Assembly (NCBI GenBank): GCA_024742875.1
Contig: JANSXP010000064.1
Coordinates: 1 to 40,202 of the forward strand
Reading direction: 5' to 3'
Source: Planctomycetaceae bacterium
Lineage (GTDB): Bacteria; Planctomycetota; Planctomycetia; Planctomycetales; Planctomycetaceae
DNA length: 40,202 nucleotides
The notes beneath the pieces are model-generated. The model saw only the letters and a list, made by a program, of their open reading frames with translations. It was not told where the DNA came from and did no database searches. The position numbers and the translations under genes were made by a program. Of the stretch, positions 15,354 to 24,677 are shown piece by piece (position 1 is the first letter of the stretch; each line of letters starts with the position of its first letter).

Positions 15354-18257
15354 ATGCTCTGCCGCCCACAATCACTCACCTGCGTTTCTTTCCTGCTGTT
15401 CGTTCTGGCCAGCGGCCCGGAGTGCCGCAGCGATAACGATGACTTTGCCGAATTGGCGTCGGCCCGTGGTCTGTGTGTGCAGATCGGTTTCGACGAACGA
15501 ACTTTCAAGCCCCTGGCAGCCAGTCAGCATCGGCTGCTGCACTGTCTGGATCAGGACCGCGGTGCCATCGCGCGACTGCATCAACGACAGGCCACCGATC
15601 CGGACGTTCGCGCCAGCATTGTTGGCGAACACTGGGTCCATCCGACGCTGCCGCACGCTGACAACCTCGCCAATGTGGTGGTCGTGCACGGGAATCTGGT
15701 TCCCGCAGAAGAAGTGTACCGCATTCTCCGCCCTGGTGGCGTGGCTCTGTTCTGCACGGGAACAGACGTCACACGCTATGTGAAACCGAATCCCGCAGAC
15801 ACCGATGAATGGTCACATCAGTGGCATGCGACGGACGGCGGACTGACAAGCGAAGACCGGCGGGTTGGCGTTCCGACGGGAGTCCAGTGGATTGCCGGTC
15901 CTCTCTTTGCAATGGCCGGCAGAAAATCAAGCACCCAGACACTGGTGACCTCCGGTGGTATTAACTTCTACGTCACCCAGAATGTTTCCGAAAACGTGGG
16001 GCGTGCTGCGGACCAGATGCAGCAGTATCTGGTCGCACTCGACTCCTACAACGGGATACTGCTTTGGAAGCGACCATGGACGGGCCCGTTTGTGTCCGGC
16101 AACGGAGAAACCAACCCCCGCATGATTGCGGCTCCCCATGCCCTGTACGCTGTCACGGATCCGGGATCGGTCGTTGTGATCGATCCGCTGAACGGTCAGA
16201 CGACCGACCGTTTCCCGCTCGATGAGTCGCACCAGATCGACAAGATCATGCTGCACGCCAACCGACTGTTTGTGCAGTCGAGGACACGTTTGACGGCGTT
16301 TGACGCAGAACGAAAGACGAAGCTCTGGCATCTGGATCGTCGCGAACAGTCAAGCCTGACAGCAAACGACGACCGTCTGTTCCTGCTGTCGGCCGGTCGA
16401 TCGAGCGATGGCCGGTTTCGCCATGAGCTGATCTGCGTCAATGCTGCGGACGGCAGCATCGTCTATCGTCAGAACACACAGCCGCACGTGACGGCAGCCC
16501 GCGTACGCATCAATTTTGTGGCCGACGATTACGTGGCCCTGCAGGCTCACGGATCTCTGCACCTGTTTGCCGCTGCGGACGGCAGTCACTTGTGGACGAA
16601 GACGACAGATGCCCGCCCTGGCAAGACCTACGTCGACGAACGTTACGTCGGGCACTTCTACCGGCGGGGTCTGGTCTGGATGCTGTCGCAGAACTCCCCC
16701 CGTGAATCGTTCGGGCAGAATGTCTGGTTGGCGCTGAATCCCGCCACAGGGGAGACAGTCAGAGAACTAACAACGCAGGGAGAATGGCCACGCACGGACA
16801 CCCCCGCCAAAATGGGCTGCCAGGTACTGATTGCCTCAGACCGTTACATCATGATTCCCCGGCAGGCCACGTTTATCGATTTCGATACCGGAGAAAAACG
16901 TGCGTTCAAATTCACCCGGGGCGGATGCGGCCTGGGCTTCGTGCCGGCCAACGGTCTGCTTTACTCCCACCCTCATGCATGTGGCTGCTTTACGGAAGCA
17001 CTGCGGGGCTTTATGGGCATGCACTCGCTGGATGCCCCCACGGCCACGCCACCTCCCACGGCAGCCCTAACCAGTTTCCAGCCCGCTGCCCAGGACAAAA
17101 CTGCTGAAGGCGCCGTGCCGTGGCCCGTCTACCGTGGCAATGCCGAACGCAGTGGATACTCACCGGCTCGACTCGGCAAGAGGCTCCGCCGGAAATGGTC
17201 TGTCCGCATCCGTACCAGTGACAGCAGCGTCTCCCGAGACGGCTGGTCCCTGCGGACTGGCAACACACTGACGGCAGCCACCGTCGCAGCTGGGAAAGTG
17301 TTTGTGGCTGACGCTGATGCAGGTCGCCTCGTCGCTCTGGATGTCGCCACCGGTGAGCCGCTGTGGCAGTTTCATGCGGCAGGACGCATCGACAGCCCTC
17401 CCACCTTTTATGAGGGGCTGTGCGTGTTTGGAGCCCATGACGGCTGCGTCTACTGTCTGCAGGCGGCAACCGGAGAGCCGTGCTGGAAACGCCGACTTGC
17501 GCCGACGGACCGCCGTATCGTCGCGTACGGTGGTCTGGAATCTGCGTGGCCGGTGTCCGGAACAACTCTTGTTCGTAACGGCCTGATCCTGGCCGCTGCC
17601 GGACGGGCGCCCGATGCCGATGGTGGCCTGTTTGCAGAAGCGATCGATCCTGGCACCGGTCAGCCCGTGTGGCAGCAGCAACTGTCGGGCGGTGCACTCC
17701 GGGGTCTGTGTGATTACTTCATCGCCGACCAGAACAGCGTGTATCTGGCGAACTGGAAATTCGATCCCGCCACCGGTTTCGGCGCACCGGCCGCTGACTC
17801 GACGCATCTGCAGGGCGGCAAAGCGGGACTGCTGGAATCCTCCTGGCGGAAACATGACCTGGCGATCCGCAAGAACATTCAAACCTGGACGGCTCAGGGC
17901 ATGGCCGGACAACTGCTGGTGTGGTCGCCGCACGCACAGGCCGCCTTTGACGCAGAGACAGGAGCACTCACCATCAGGCACGCCACCGTCGACGAACCCC
18001 GTCAGCTCCAGTTGTCCCCCCAAGAGCAAATCACCGCCATGGCCATCACGCCCGAGGTTCTGATCATTGCAGGCGGCACGGACCGCACGGATGCCGGACA
18101 GCCAGGCTTTCTCAGACTCATCGATCTGCGCACCGGACACATTCGACACAGCGAGCGTCTGCCTGCCGAAGCGGGCTTTGACAGCCTTGCGGTGGCAGAC
18201 GGGCGGTTGTTCGTCTGTGCGCAGAATGGCACCATTCTGAGTTTTGAAACCAGGTGA
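15354..18257 (+). CDS. Secreted PQQ-type beta-propeller protein with degenerate methyltransferase-like N-terminus
   Basis: The 967-residue product begins with a signal peptide (about 1-24). Residues about 38-140 resemble the second half of a Rossmann methyltransferase: LCVQIGFDERT where motif I would be, DNLANVVVVHG near 103-113, and the typical EVYRILRPGGVALF at 120-133. The GxGxG loop for S-adenosylmethionine is missing, so catalysis by this part is doubtful. From about 200 to the end there are many quinoprotein-propeller blades (VVVIDPLNGQTTDRF, LVALDVATGEPLWQFHA, CVYCLQAATGEPCWKRRLA), split by a Pro/Thr-rich linker near 560-580 into two propellers. It is probably periplasmic or attached outside the cell. 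AGGGA lies about nine bases before the ATG. It precedes the DUF1592 and DUF1552 genes on the same strand. Confidence 0.88.
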   Translation: MLCRPQSLTCVSFLLFVLASGPECRSDNDDFAELASARGLCVQIGFDERTFKPLAASQHRLLHCLDQDRGAIARLHQRQATDPDVRASIVGEHWVHPTLPHADNLANVVVVHGNLVPAEEVYRILRPGGVALFCTGTDVTRYVKPNPADTDEWSHQWHATDGGLTSEDRRVGVPTGVQWIAGPLFAMAGRKSSTQTLVTSGGINFYVTQNVSENVGRAADQMQQYLVALDSYNGILLWKRPWTGPFVSGNGETNPRMIAAPHALYAVTDPGSVVVIDPLNGQTTDRFPLDESHQIDKIMLHANRLFVQSRTRLTAFDAERKTKLWHLDRREQSSLTANDDRLFLLSAGRSSDGRFRHELICVNAADGSIVYRQNTQPHVTAARVRINFVADDYVALQAHGSLHLFAAADGSHLWTKTTDARPGKTYVDERYVGHFYRRGLVWMLSQNSPRESFGQNVWLALNPATGETVRELTTQGEWPRTDTPAKMGCQVLIASDRYIMIPRQATFIDFDTGEKRAFKFTRGGCGLGFVPANGLLYSHPHACGCFTEALRGFMGMHSLDAPTATPPPTAALTSFQPAAQDKTAEGAVPWPVYRGNAERSGYSPARLGKRLRRKWSVRIRTSDSSVSRDGWSLRTGNTLTAATVAAGKVFVADADAGRLVALDVATGEPLWQFHAAGRIDSPPTFYEGLCVFGAHDGCVYCLQAATGEPCWKRRLAPTDRRIVAYGGLESAWPVSGTTLVRNGLILAAAGRAPDADGGLFAEAIDPGTGQPVWQQQLSGGALRGLCDYFIADQNSVYLANWKFDPATGFGAPAADSTHLQGGKAGLLESSWRKHDLAIRKNIQTWTAQGMAGQLLVWSPHAQAAFDAETGALTIRHATVDEPRQLQLSPQEQITAMAITPEVLIIAGGTDRTDAGQPGFLRLIDLRTGHIRHSERLPAEAGFDSLAVADGRLFVCAQNGTILSFETR

Positions 18258-18371
18258 CCCGACGTGGACGAACGATTCAATCTCTGCGGGTAAAACTGGG
18301 CCAGGCTTGTATTGAATCGGGTGGGCGGAGACGGGAAACTGCGGACTTAGTCAGCTTTCCCGGAGAGTTCT

Positions 18372-20723
18372 GTGCGCGCCATTTTGATTACCGCGAGTTG
18401 TGTTTGTCTGGTGCGTCTGGCGGACGTGGATGCGGCCGACCACCAACTCCCGCACCACTCCCACACAGCGGCGGTCGATGAATCGCCGGCTCGGGAAACC
18501 AGAGAGCAATCGCCGGACAAAGAAACGTCAGACAGGGTTGCGTCAGATCGCGTTCCCGTGACGCCCCCCCTGCAAAAGTTGCTCAATTCGCACTGCCGCG
18601 ACTGCCATGGCGGCGATCTGCAGGAAGCCGGCGTCCGCTTCGACAGTTTCTCTCGCCAGTCGAAGGCCGAGCAGACAGCTTTGCTGAACCGCATCGAAGA
18701 ACAGGTCTACCTGCGTCGGATGCCGCCGGCAGACTCCACACCGCTGTCCGACGCTCAGCACAGCGAACTACTCAGCGCCGTGCAGCGACAATTCACTGCC
18801 CTGGGCTCACGGTCCGTGTTCCAGGAAAAGATGAAGTCACCCGCGTTTGGCAACTCCATCAGCCACGAACAGTTATTCAGCGGTGAGATCACCACACCCG
18901 CGTATTCACCCGCGAGACTGTGGCGGACCAGTCCCTATGTTTTTGACAATGTGAAATCGCAGCAGGGAGCCGACCCCAAACTCCTGCGGCAGCCGTTTAT
19001 TGTTGATGACCGAACGGGGATTCGCGACTACGCGGCGCTGCTGTTCGCAGACTCCGCGGTCGTGGATGTTCTGATGTCCAATGCGGGCAGGTCAGCCGAC
19101 CGACTGCTGGAAACAGACCCCGCTTTACGCAAACTTCTGGACGAACGGCAGCCGACTGCAGAACAGGTCAGGGGCGTGATCGAGCGGCAGTTTCGCCGAG
19201 TCATCTATCGCGCACCCACAGCTGACGAAACGCGACGATTCACCGCGCTCTTTCAACAGACGGCACAGCAGGCAGACAGTGCAGAAGCGCTGCGTGTGAT
19301 CCTGATGGCCACCATGCTGCACCATGAATCGGTTTACCGGCTGGAGATCGGCCTGGGAGCGAAGCTGCCGGACGGGCGGCGCATGCTGTCACCAACGGAA
19401 CTGGCGTTTGCCATCAGCTTCGCCCTGACCGATCAACCGCCCGACGATGTGCTGCTGCAGACGGTTCGCGGCGGCGGTCTGCGCAATCGCGAAGACGTGC
19501 GGCAGCAGGTTCTTCGTCTGCTGCAGGATGACGCCATCAGCAAGCCCCGCATCCTGCGGTTCTTTCAGGAGTTCTTCGGTTACGCACAGGCCCACAAGGT
19601 GTTTAAAGACGCCAAACGATCCGGCGGATTCTCGTACTATGGCGAAAACTACCCGCAGATGTACGAACGTGACGCGGACTTTTTTGTCATGAACATTCTG
19701 GAAGAGGACCGCGATGTCTTCCGCAGACTGCTGACGTCCGATCGCTACTACATTCTCAATCGCCAGACGTTTCGCAATACCGTTTACGACTTCTGGAGGA
19801 AGTACGAACAGCAGATTGAGAACGACATCCTGACGGACGAAATGACGACCGAACTTCTGGCCCGTCTGGACTTAAAGAGCTGGGACGAACTCAACGTCAA
19901 ATACAATCTGCACAACTTCAACAAGGGCTTCAACGGCAGTGTTCGCGCAATCAAACAGATCGTGAAGGAATGTCGGCAGTGGAAGAACACGGAAGACGAA
20001 GACAAACTGCTGCATGGCATGCAGCCGCTGTATAAGAAATACACGATGGTCTATGACCTTGAGGATCAGGAACAGGATTTCCTCCTGACTCAGCCCTACC
20101 AGCGCCCCCATCGTGCGGGGCTGCTCACGCATCCGGCCTGGCTGATTGCTCATTCGCTCAACGACGCCACGGATCCGATTCGTCGCGGCAAGTGGATTCG
20201 CGAACGTCTGCTGGCCGACACCGTTCCTGACCTGCCCATCACGGTCGATGCCACGATACCGGAAGATCCTCATAAGACACTGCGAGAACGCATGGTGGTC
20301 ACTGAAGCAGAAGCATGCTGGCGCTGCCACCGGAAGATGAATCCACTCGGCTACCCGTTTGAGATTTATGATGACTTTGGTCGTTATCGAACGCAGGAGT
20401 CACTTGATAAGCTGCCCAAAGCAGACGGGAGGCATCCCTCCAGACCAGTCGTGGCCAGCACGCAGCTGACCGATTCTCCAGACCCGACACTCGATGGCCC
20501 GGTAAACGACGCACTGGATCTGATTGAACGCCTGGCTTCCTCCGATCGGGTACGCCAGAGCATCATTCGTCACGCATTTCGATACTTTTTGGGCCGAAAT
20601 GAAAGGCTGTCTGATTCGCAAACGCTGATCGCCGCAGATCGCGCGTATCTGACCAGTGACGGCAGCTTTAATGCCCTGATTGTCGCCCTGTTAACCTCAG
20701 ACTCTTTCCTGTATCGCAGGTAA
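18372..20723 (+). CDS. DUF1592/DUF1588/DUF1585-family protein with two CxxCH motifs
   Basis: This 783-residue protein is of the planctomycete type exported with a cytochrome-like head. A GTG start at 18372 is supported by GGAG six bases upstream. After a short weak signal sequence, residues 75-79 are CRDCH, a c-type heme motif of the PSCyt1-like domain. Then come DUF1595 (RAPTADETRRFTALF near 275), DUF1592 (MLSPTELAFAISFALTD, then FFQEFFGYAQAHKVFKD), DUF1588 (HRAGLLTHPAWLIAHS, then a second CWRCH at 649-653 and KMNPLGYPFEIYDDFGRYR) and DUF1585 at the C-terminus (IIRHAFRYFLGRNE). The biochemical role is unknown; proteins of this kind are often linked to polysaccharide breakdown or electron transfer outside the cytoplasm. 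It pairs with the DUF1552 gene 18 bases downstream. Confidence 0.92.
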   Translation: MRAILITASCVCLVRLADVDAADHQLPHHSHTAAVDESPARETREQSPDKETSDRVASDRVPVTPPLQKLLNSHCRDCHGGDLQEAGVRFDSFSRQSKAEQTALLNRIEEQVYLRRMPPADSTPLSDAQHSELLSAVQRQFTALGSRSVFQEKMKSPAFGNSISHEQLFSGEITTPAYSPARLWRTSPYVFDNVKSQQGADPKLLRQPFIVDDRTGIRDYAALLFADSAVVDVLMSNAGRSADRLLETDPALRKLLDERQPTAEQVRGVIERQFRRVIYRAPTADETRRFTALFQQTAQQADSAEALRVILMATMLHHESVYRLEIGLGAKLPDGRRMLSPTELAFAISFALTDQPPDDVLLQTVRGGGLRNREDVRQQVLRLLQDDAISKPRILRFFQEFFGYAQAHKVFKDAKRSGGFSYYGENYPQMYERDADFFVMNILEEDRDVFRRLLTSDRYYILNRQTFRNTVYDFWRKYEQQIENDILTDEMTTELLARLDLKSWDELNVKYNLHNFNKGFNGSVRAIKQIVKECRQWKNTEDEDKLLHGMQPLYKKYTMVYDLEDQEQDFLLTQPYQRPHRAGLLTHPAWLIAHSLNDATDPIRRGKWIRERLLADTVPDLPITVDATIPEDPHKTLRERMVVTEAEACWRCHRKMNPLGYPFEIYDDFGRYRTQESLDKLPKADGRHPSRPVVASTQLTDSPDPTLDGPVNDALDLIERLASSDRVRQSIIRHAFRYFLGRNERLSDSQTLIAADRAYLTSDGSFNALIVALLTSDSFLYRR

Positions 20724-20741
20724 ACGTTTCCGGAGCCCCCT

Positions 20742-22109
20742 ATGTCATCAAATCGACGCGACGCTCTCAAAGGTCTGAGCCTTGGTGCTGGCAGCTTTCT
20801 GCTGTCGCCGCTGTTGCAGCAGGCAACCGCACAGGCTTCTCTGCAAACGCCCCGACCGCAGCGATTTGTGTTTGTGGTCAAATCCAGCGGGATCGTGCCC
20901 GAAGGCGTCACGCCCCCTTCGATCACCAGCACAGATGCGGTCAACCAGTCGCTGCAGGGTGTCAGGCTGCCTGATTCGATGGCACCACTGGAGCCGTTTA
21001 AAGATCAGCTGGCCATCATTCAGGGGCTGTCCGGAAAGATGTGCCGCGGCGGGCACAGCAGTTGGTTTGGCGCGATGGGCGTTTACATGACGGGCGGTGA
21101 GCACGATCGCGGCGCTATTTTGCGCGCCACCGCCGATGCGGAACTGGCTCGTTTGTCGCCGGCTCCCTTTCAGCATGTGGGTCTGGCTGTGCGCGGCCCG
21201 GCGCTGTCGCGTTCTTATGGCGGCGTTTTGTATCCTGGCATCACGGCTGTTGGCGCCAACAAGGAACTTCCGTTTCAGGGCAGCCCCGATCTGGCCTACC
21301 AACAGCTGTTTGGTTCGGCGGCCGAGGGCGGCACGGCCAGAACCAGATTCCGCGTGCAGAAAAACCTGCTGGACTTCATGGTAGACGACATTCGCAAAGT
21401 GAACCAGGCCATTCCCGGCCCGGAAAAAACCAAGCTGGATGCCTACCTGAATGCCTTCGAAGAACTGCAGGAGCGGCACAGCCGGCTGTCGAGCATGAAA
21501 GACCGGATCCGCGCCAGCGCACCGGGATTCGATGACAAGTTTACATCTGAGGTGGAAGAGGTCAGACAGGAGGCACACTTCGATCTGGCGTCGGCTGCCC
21601 TGATTGCCGGATTGACCAACTGCGTCACCATTCGCCTGGACAATCTCTCCACCGTGTATTCCGAGCTGGGCCTGGCCAAACACAATCACGGGATTGGCCA
21701 CAACGAGAGCACACGCACCCAGGAAGAATGTCGCGACATCATCCGCAACCATCACTGCACTCTGCTCGCTTCGATGGCCGCCAAACTCAAAGCCGTCCCC
21801 GAAGGCGATGGCAACATGCTGGACAACACGATGATCGTGTTTCTCAGTGACTCGGCCAACAAGCATCACGGTGACTGCACACAGTGGCCCTATGTGGTGA
21901 TCGGGGGCTGCTCTGGCCGACTGAATATTCCCGGCCGCTACATCCGCTACCCGGATTACGGCACTGACGATTGCCGGACGATCGGCAACTGGTGGACCAC
22001 ACTGTTAAATGCCTACGGCAACCCCGTGGAGCATTACGGCAACGAAGACCTCGTGCTCAAGCAAAACGGGGTTTCTTATCGCGGTCCTCTTAGTGAGCTG
22101 CTCACGTAG
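20742..22109 (+). CDS. DUF1552 protein with twin-arginine-like signal
   Basis: This 455-residue protein starts with NRRDALKGLSLGAGSFLLS, a twin-arginine-like signal, so export in folded form is likely. The body matches DUF1552: RFVFVVKSSGIVPEG, then SGKMCRGGHSSWFGAMGVYMTG, then DNTMIVFLSDSANKHHGDCTQWPYVVIGG and GNWWTTLLNAYGNPVEHYGNED at the C-terminus. The fold is related to the alkaline phosphatase/sulfatase-like DUF1501 group, but function is not established. GGAG six bases before the ATG and the 18-base gap to the DUF1592 gene support an operon. Such pairs are a hallmark of planctomycete genomes. Confidence 0.93.
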   Translation: MSSNRRDALKGLSLGAGSFLLSPLLQQATAQASLQTPRPQRFVFVVKSSGIVPEGVTPPSITSTDAVNQSLQGVRLPDSMAPLEPFKDQLAIIQGLSGKMCRGGHSSWFGAMGVYMTGGEHDRGAILRATADAELARLSPAPFQHVGLAVRGPALSRSYGGVLYPGITAVGANKELPFQGSPDLAYQQLFGSAAEGGTARTRFRVQKNLLDFMVDDIRKVNQAIPGPEKTKLDAYLNAFEELQERHSRLSSMKDRIRASAPGFDDKFTSEVEEVRQEAHFDLASAALIAGLTNCVTIRLDNLSTVYSELGLAKHNHGIGHNESTRTQEECRDIIRNHHCTLLASMAAKLKAVPEGDGNMLDNTMIVFLSDSANKHHGDCTQWPYVVIGGCSGRLNIPGRYIRYPDYGTDDCRTIGNWWTTLLNAYGNPVEHYGNEDLVLKQNGVSYRGPLSELLT

Positions 22110-22479
22110 TCGATCCGGCGGTACCGAGCCGCCCGGGAGAGCCATGTCTCAGCGTCAACGGCACATGCGACGAACAGCAGTTCGCACGGATGTACCGCAA
22201 CGCAACCATATCGGGTGACCGCGTACTCTCATGCGGCCCCCCCCGCGGTAGGGTCAACCGTCTTCCCAGGAAAAGTCATTCGCCGGCACCGCACGGGCGA
22301 TCCGGGATGCCTATGGTGATAGTCGAGCCTCTGGAAGGGAGCGGCTGTCGCCGTGTGTCGACCGGGCTCCATGGGTCGGATCGCAACCTCCGATCAGAGC
22401 GACTGATCGCGGCGATGGACCACAACGCACGTCAGGCGACCGTCACCTTATCTGGCGCGGGCAAACGAGATGTGCCCCC
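22110..22479 (+). other. 370-base gap upstream of the nuclease operon
   Basis: I see no supported gene here. A 195-codon frame starting at 22190 gives an Arg/Pro/Ser-rich translation without any domain and then runs through the nuclease gene. No clear promoter, terminator, att site or transposon end was found. The region presumably holds the promoter of the three-gene operon that follows. Confidence 0.5.
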
Positions 22480-24018
22480 ATGCCTTCACCGGCTGACAAG
22501 CGATTCGTCAGAACAACGTCGGCTCAAACGCAGCCCACCGCAGCACCGCCGACCGTTCGGCGACCGATTGGGCAATGCCGTTACCTGCGAGAAGAGCCAA
22601 AGTCGCAACAGGAAACACTGCGGCGCAGCAGCCAGTCTGATTCCGCTACACCAACCGTCGAATCAACCGTCGAATCAACCGCAGATGCGAGCGATCCCCC
22701 GCCGTCCGCAAACCAGTCTCTCGCCCCACCTCCTGCACAATCCCCGGACGACTCATTTCTTACTAAGGACCAGCTGACGGCACTCCGGCTGCCAAACAGA
22801 GAATCGCCTGACGTCAATGCCCCGTCCGCTTCCGATGCCGATCGGCAACGTGCCCGCGGACTTTGTGGCAGTCATGGTCACAGTCGCATTCCTGCCGGCG
22901 AATCGCATAAGACAGACAGGTCGTCCGGGCACAGCGGCCACGCTTCTGCCATCGACGACAGCGCAGACCGTGAGCGAACGCCCGTCATCACCGCCTCACA
23001 GCCCCGGCTATTGCCAGCTCCTCTGCAGTCCGGCGTGGTGCAGGGCGTCTTCGCAGCAGACCTTCGCACAGCGGCCGCTCAGCTGGCAGACGACATCGTC
23101 GCCGAACAGCGAAGAGTCGTCATCTGCCAGCTCAACGATCCGCCGGCACACACGCGGCTGCTGGATTGTCTGGCTCAGGAACTGGCGCAGGCGGCGCTGC
23201 TGCTCTGGCCGGACTGGTACGGTCCACACGTCCAGCTGTCTGAGGAGTCCGCCACCACCAGAGTCACGACAGACAGCAACCTGAAGACGCTGCTGAATGC
23301 CCAGGTGCGTGTGGACGCCGCCTGGTTTCGCCGCGCCTCACTGCTGGCCAATCGCAGCCAGAGGCCCTGTGTGCCCGACACCTCGGTTACACGACAGGTC
23401 CGCGAACTGGCGGCCTGCCTTCGATACGAAGACATCTGCATCATTGTCACCATCGCCCTGCCGGCCGCTGAGGACCATCGACTGCACACCATCCTGCAGG
23501 CGCTGGAGTGGCTGGCCCGCGAAACGGACGCCCCCGTCGTCGCAGTGACCGCAGAAAACGCTGTACCGGCGGACTGCCAGGTGCCCTTTCATCCCATCAC
23601 CGCACCTGAATCGGCGGCAGTACCTGTCGAGGAAGAGTTTCGCCAGCGAATCCTGCCATTTGTGGGACGCCCCCATCCCTACAGTCCGGGAGAACGGCAA
23701 CTGGCCGCCGCTCTGGCCACAGACCATGAACTCACCGGCCTGTTTGAATTCAACCAGCCGATCACAGTCGCATCAGGAAGTCGCTTTGTCGTGGACCTGC
23801 TGTGGTCGCAGGGAAAAGTGGTCGTGGAAGTGGATGGCTACAGCAACCACTCTCACCCGGAAATGTTCTGCAGCGATCGCCATCGCGATTACGAGCTGCT
23901 GATTTCTGATTACGCCGTGCTGCGGGTGCCGCACACGGACGTCATCAACAACGTGGAAGCTGTGATGCAAAAAATTCGCCAGGTGGTCCGCTGGCGCAGC
24001 AAAGGAGAAACAACGTGA
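22480..24018 (+). CDS. PD-(D/E)XK nuclease, DUF559/Vsr-like C-terminal domain
   Basis: The 512-residue frame has two parts. Residues 1-175 are Pro/Ser/Thr-rich with no fold, and include two near-perfect 12-bp tandem units (22653-22676, encoding VEST repeats). Residues 176-385 look folded but unassigned (RLLDCLAQELAQAALLLWPDWYG; ICIIVTIALP). Residues about 388-500 form a DUF559/Vsr-like endonuclease domain: Glu405 in SPGERQL, Asp439 in FVVDLLW, Glu450-x-Asp452 in VVVEVDGYSNH, then RDYELLISDYAVLRVPH. This matches the E...D...ExD/K order of PD-(D/E)XK enzymes, although the last position is Asp rather than Lys. The start is uncertain: the ATG at 22480 has no ribosome binding site, and a start near 23011-23038 is possible. 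Its TGA overlaps the GTG of the next gene, so it is translationally coupled to a possible defence operon. Confidence 0.75.
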   Translation: MPSPADKRFVRTTSAQTQPTAAPPTVRRPIGQCRYLREEPKSQQETLRRSSQSDSATPTVESTVESTADASDPPPSANQSLAPPPAQSPDDSFLTKDQLTALRLPNRESPDVNAPSASDADRQRARGLCGSHGHSRIPAGESHKTDRSSGHSGHASAIDDSADRERTPVITASQPRLLPAPLQSGVVQGVFAADLRTAAAQLADDIVAEQRRVVICQLNDPPAHTRLLDCLAQELAQAALLLWPDWYGPHVQLSEESATTRVTTDSNLKTLLNAQVRVDAAWFRRASLLANRSQRPCVPDTSVTRQVRELAACLRYEDICIIVTIALPAAEDHRLHTILQALEWLARETDAPVVAVTAENAVPADCQVPFHPITAPESAAVPVEEEFRQRILPFVGRPHPYSPGERQLAAALATDHELTGLFEFNQPITVASGSRFVVDLLWSQGKVVVEVDGYSNHSHPEMFCSDRHRDYELLISDYAVLRVPHTDVINNVEAVMQKIRQVVRWRSKGETT

Positions 24019-24677
24019 TTGAAAGCGAACTGGAATCGCAGCAGCAACTGCTGCTGTGGCTGCTGATGGTTAGTGACGACGGGGGCATGTTCCTGACTGA
24101 CGTAAAATTGTCGTTCGAATCCGCCGCAAAGCGGACCGCGCTGATGCGGCAGGGGCTGACGGAAGAAGCAAAGCGAAAACGCGCCACAACCAATCGCGAC
24201 GCCACCTACATTGAACTGACGGAGAAAGGCTGGGCCTGGTGTCAGGATCACCTCGGCACACCTCTGCAGAGCAAATCTCCGATGGTGGCTGTGGTGCTTA
24301 ATCGTCTGCGCGAGATCCTTAGAAAATTTTTTCGACAGCAGAACCACTGCAGTTCCATCGGGGAACTGGTGCTGATTTCCAGCCAGGCGCCCACTGAAGA
24401 GCGCGAACATGATCTGCAGGAAATCATCGAGCAGGAGTGTCTGAAAGCCGGCGGCGGGCGTGAAAACGTCCGCGTGCGTCTGGCCGAACTGCGCCCTCGC
24501 CTTTCGCAGTTCACGCGGCAGGCCGTCGACGACGAACTGCTGGCCCTGGAACGCACGGGCCGGCTCAGCATCTGGCGTCTGAACGACCCCACAGAAATCA
24601 CGGCCGCGGACAGGGAAGCGGCCATCGTCTCCGGCGGACGACCCAATCACATTGTGTACTACGGAGAAAACTCATGA
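24015..24677 (+). CDS. Winged-helix-like hypothetical protein of the nuclease/ATPase operon
   Basis: I do not recognise this 220-residue family. It starts at a GTG that overlaps the previous stop, with AAAGGAG seven bases upstream, which is a strong ribosome binding site. Residues about 8-80 look like a winged helix: QQQLLLWLLMVSDDGG, then AAKRTALMRQGLTEEAKRK and the wing-like TYIELTEKGWAWCQDHL. Residues 85-120 are helical and basic (VVLNRLREILRKFFRQ). The C-terminal half has alternating helices (FTRQAVDDELLALERTGRLSIWRLN) and a second possible winged helix. A role as DNA-binding or bridging subunit between the nuclease and the large ATPase is inferred from gene order and size. Its TGA overlaps the ATG of the ATPase gene. 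Confidence 0.8.
   Translation: MIESELESQQQLLLWLLMVSDDGGMFLTDVKLSFESAAKRTALMRQGLTEEAKRKRATTNRDATYIELTEKGWAWCQDHLGTPLQSKSPMVAVVLNRLREILRKFFRQQNHCSSIGELVLISSQAPTEEREHDLQEIIEQECLKAGGGRENVRVRLAELRPRLSQFTRQAVDDELLALERTGRLSIWRLNDPTEITAADREAAIVSGGRPNHIVYYGENS

Noticed and set aside
20748-21869. 373-codon minus-strand frame
   Set aside because: Antisense to the DUF1552 gene; caused by GC-rich third positions.
22190-22777. 195-codon plus-strand frame before and inside the nuclease gene
   Set aside because: Arg/Pro/Ser-rich translation, no ribosome binding site, overlaps the nuclease frame.
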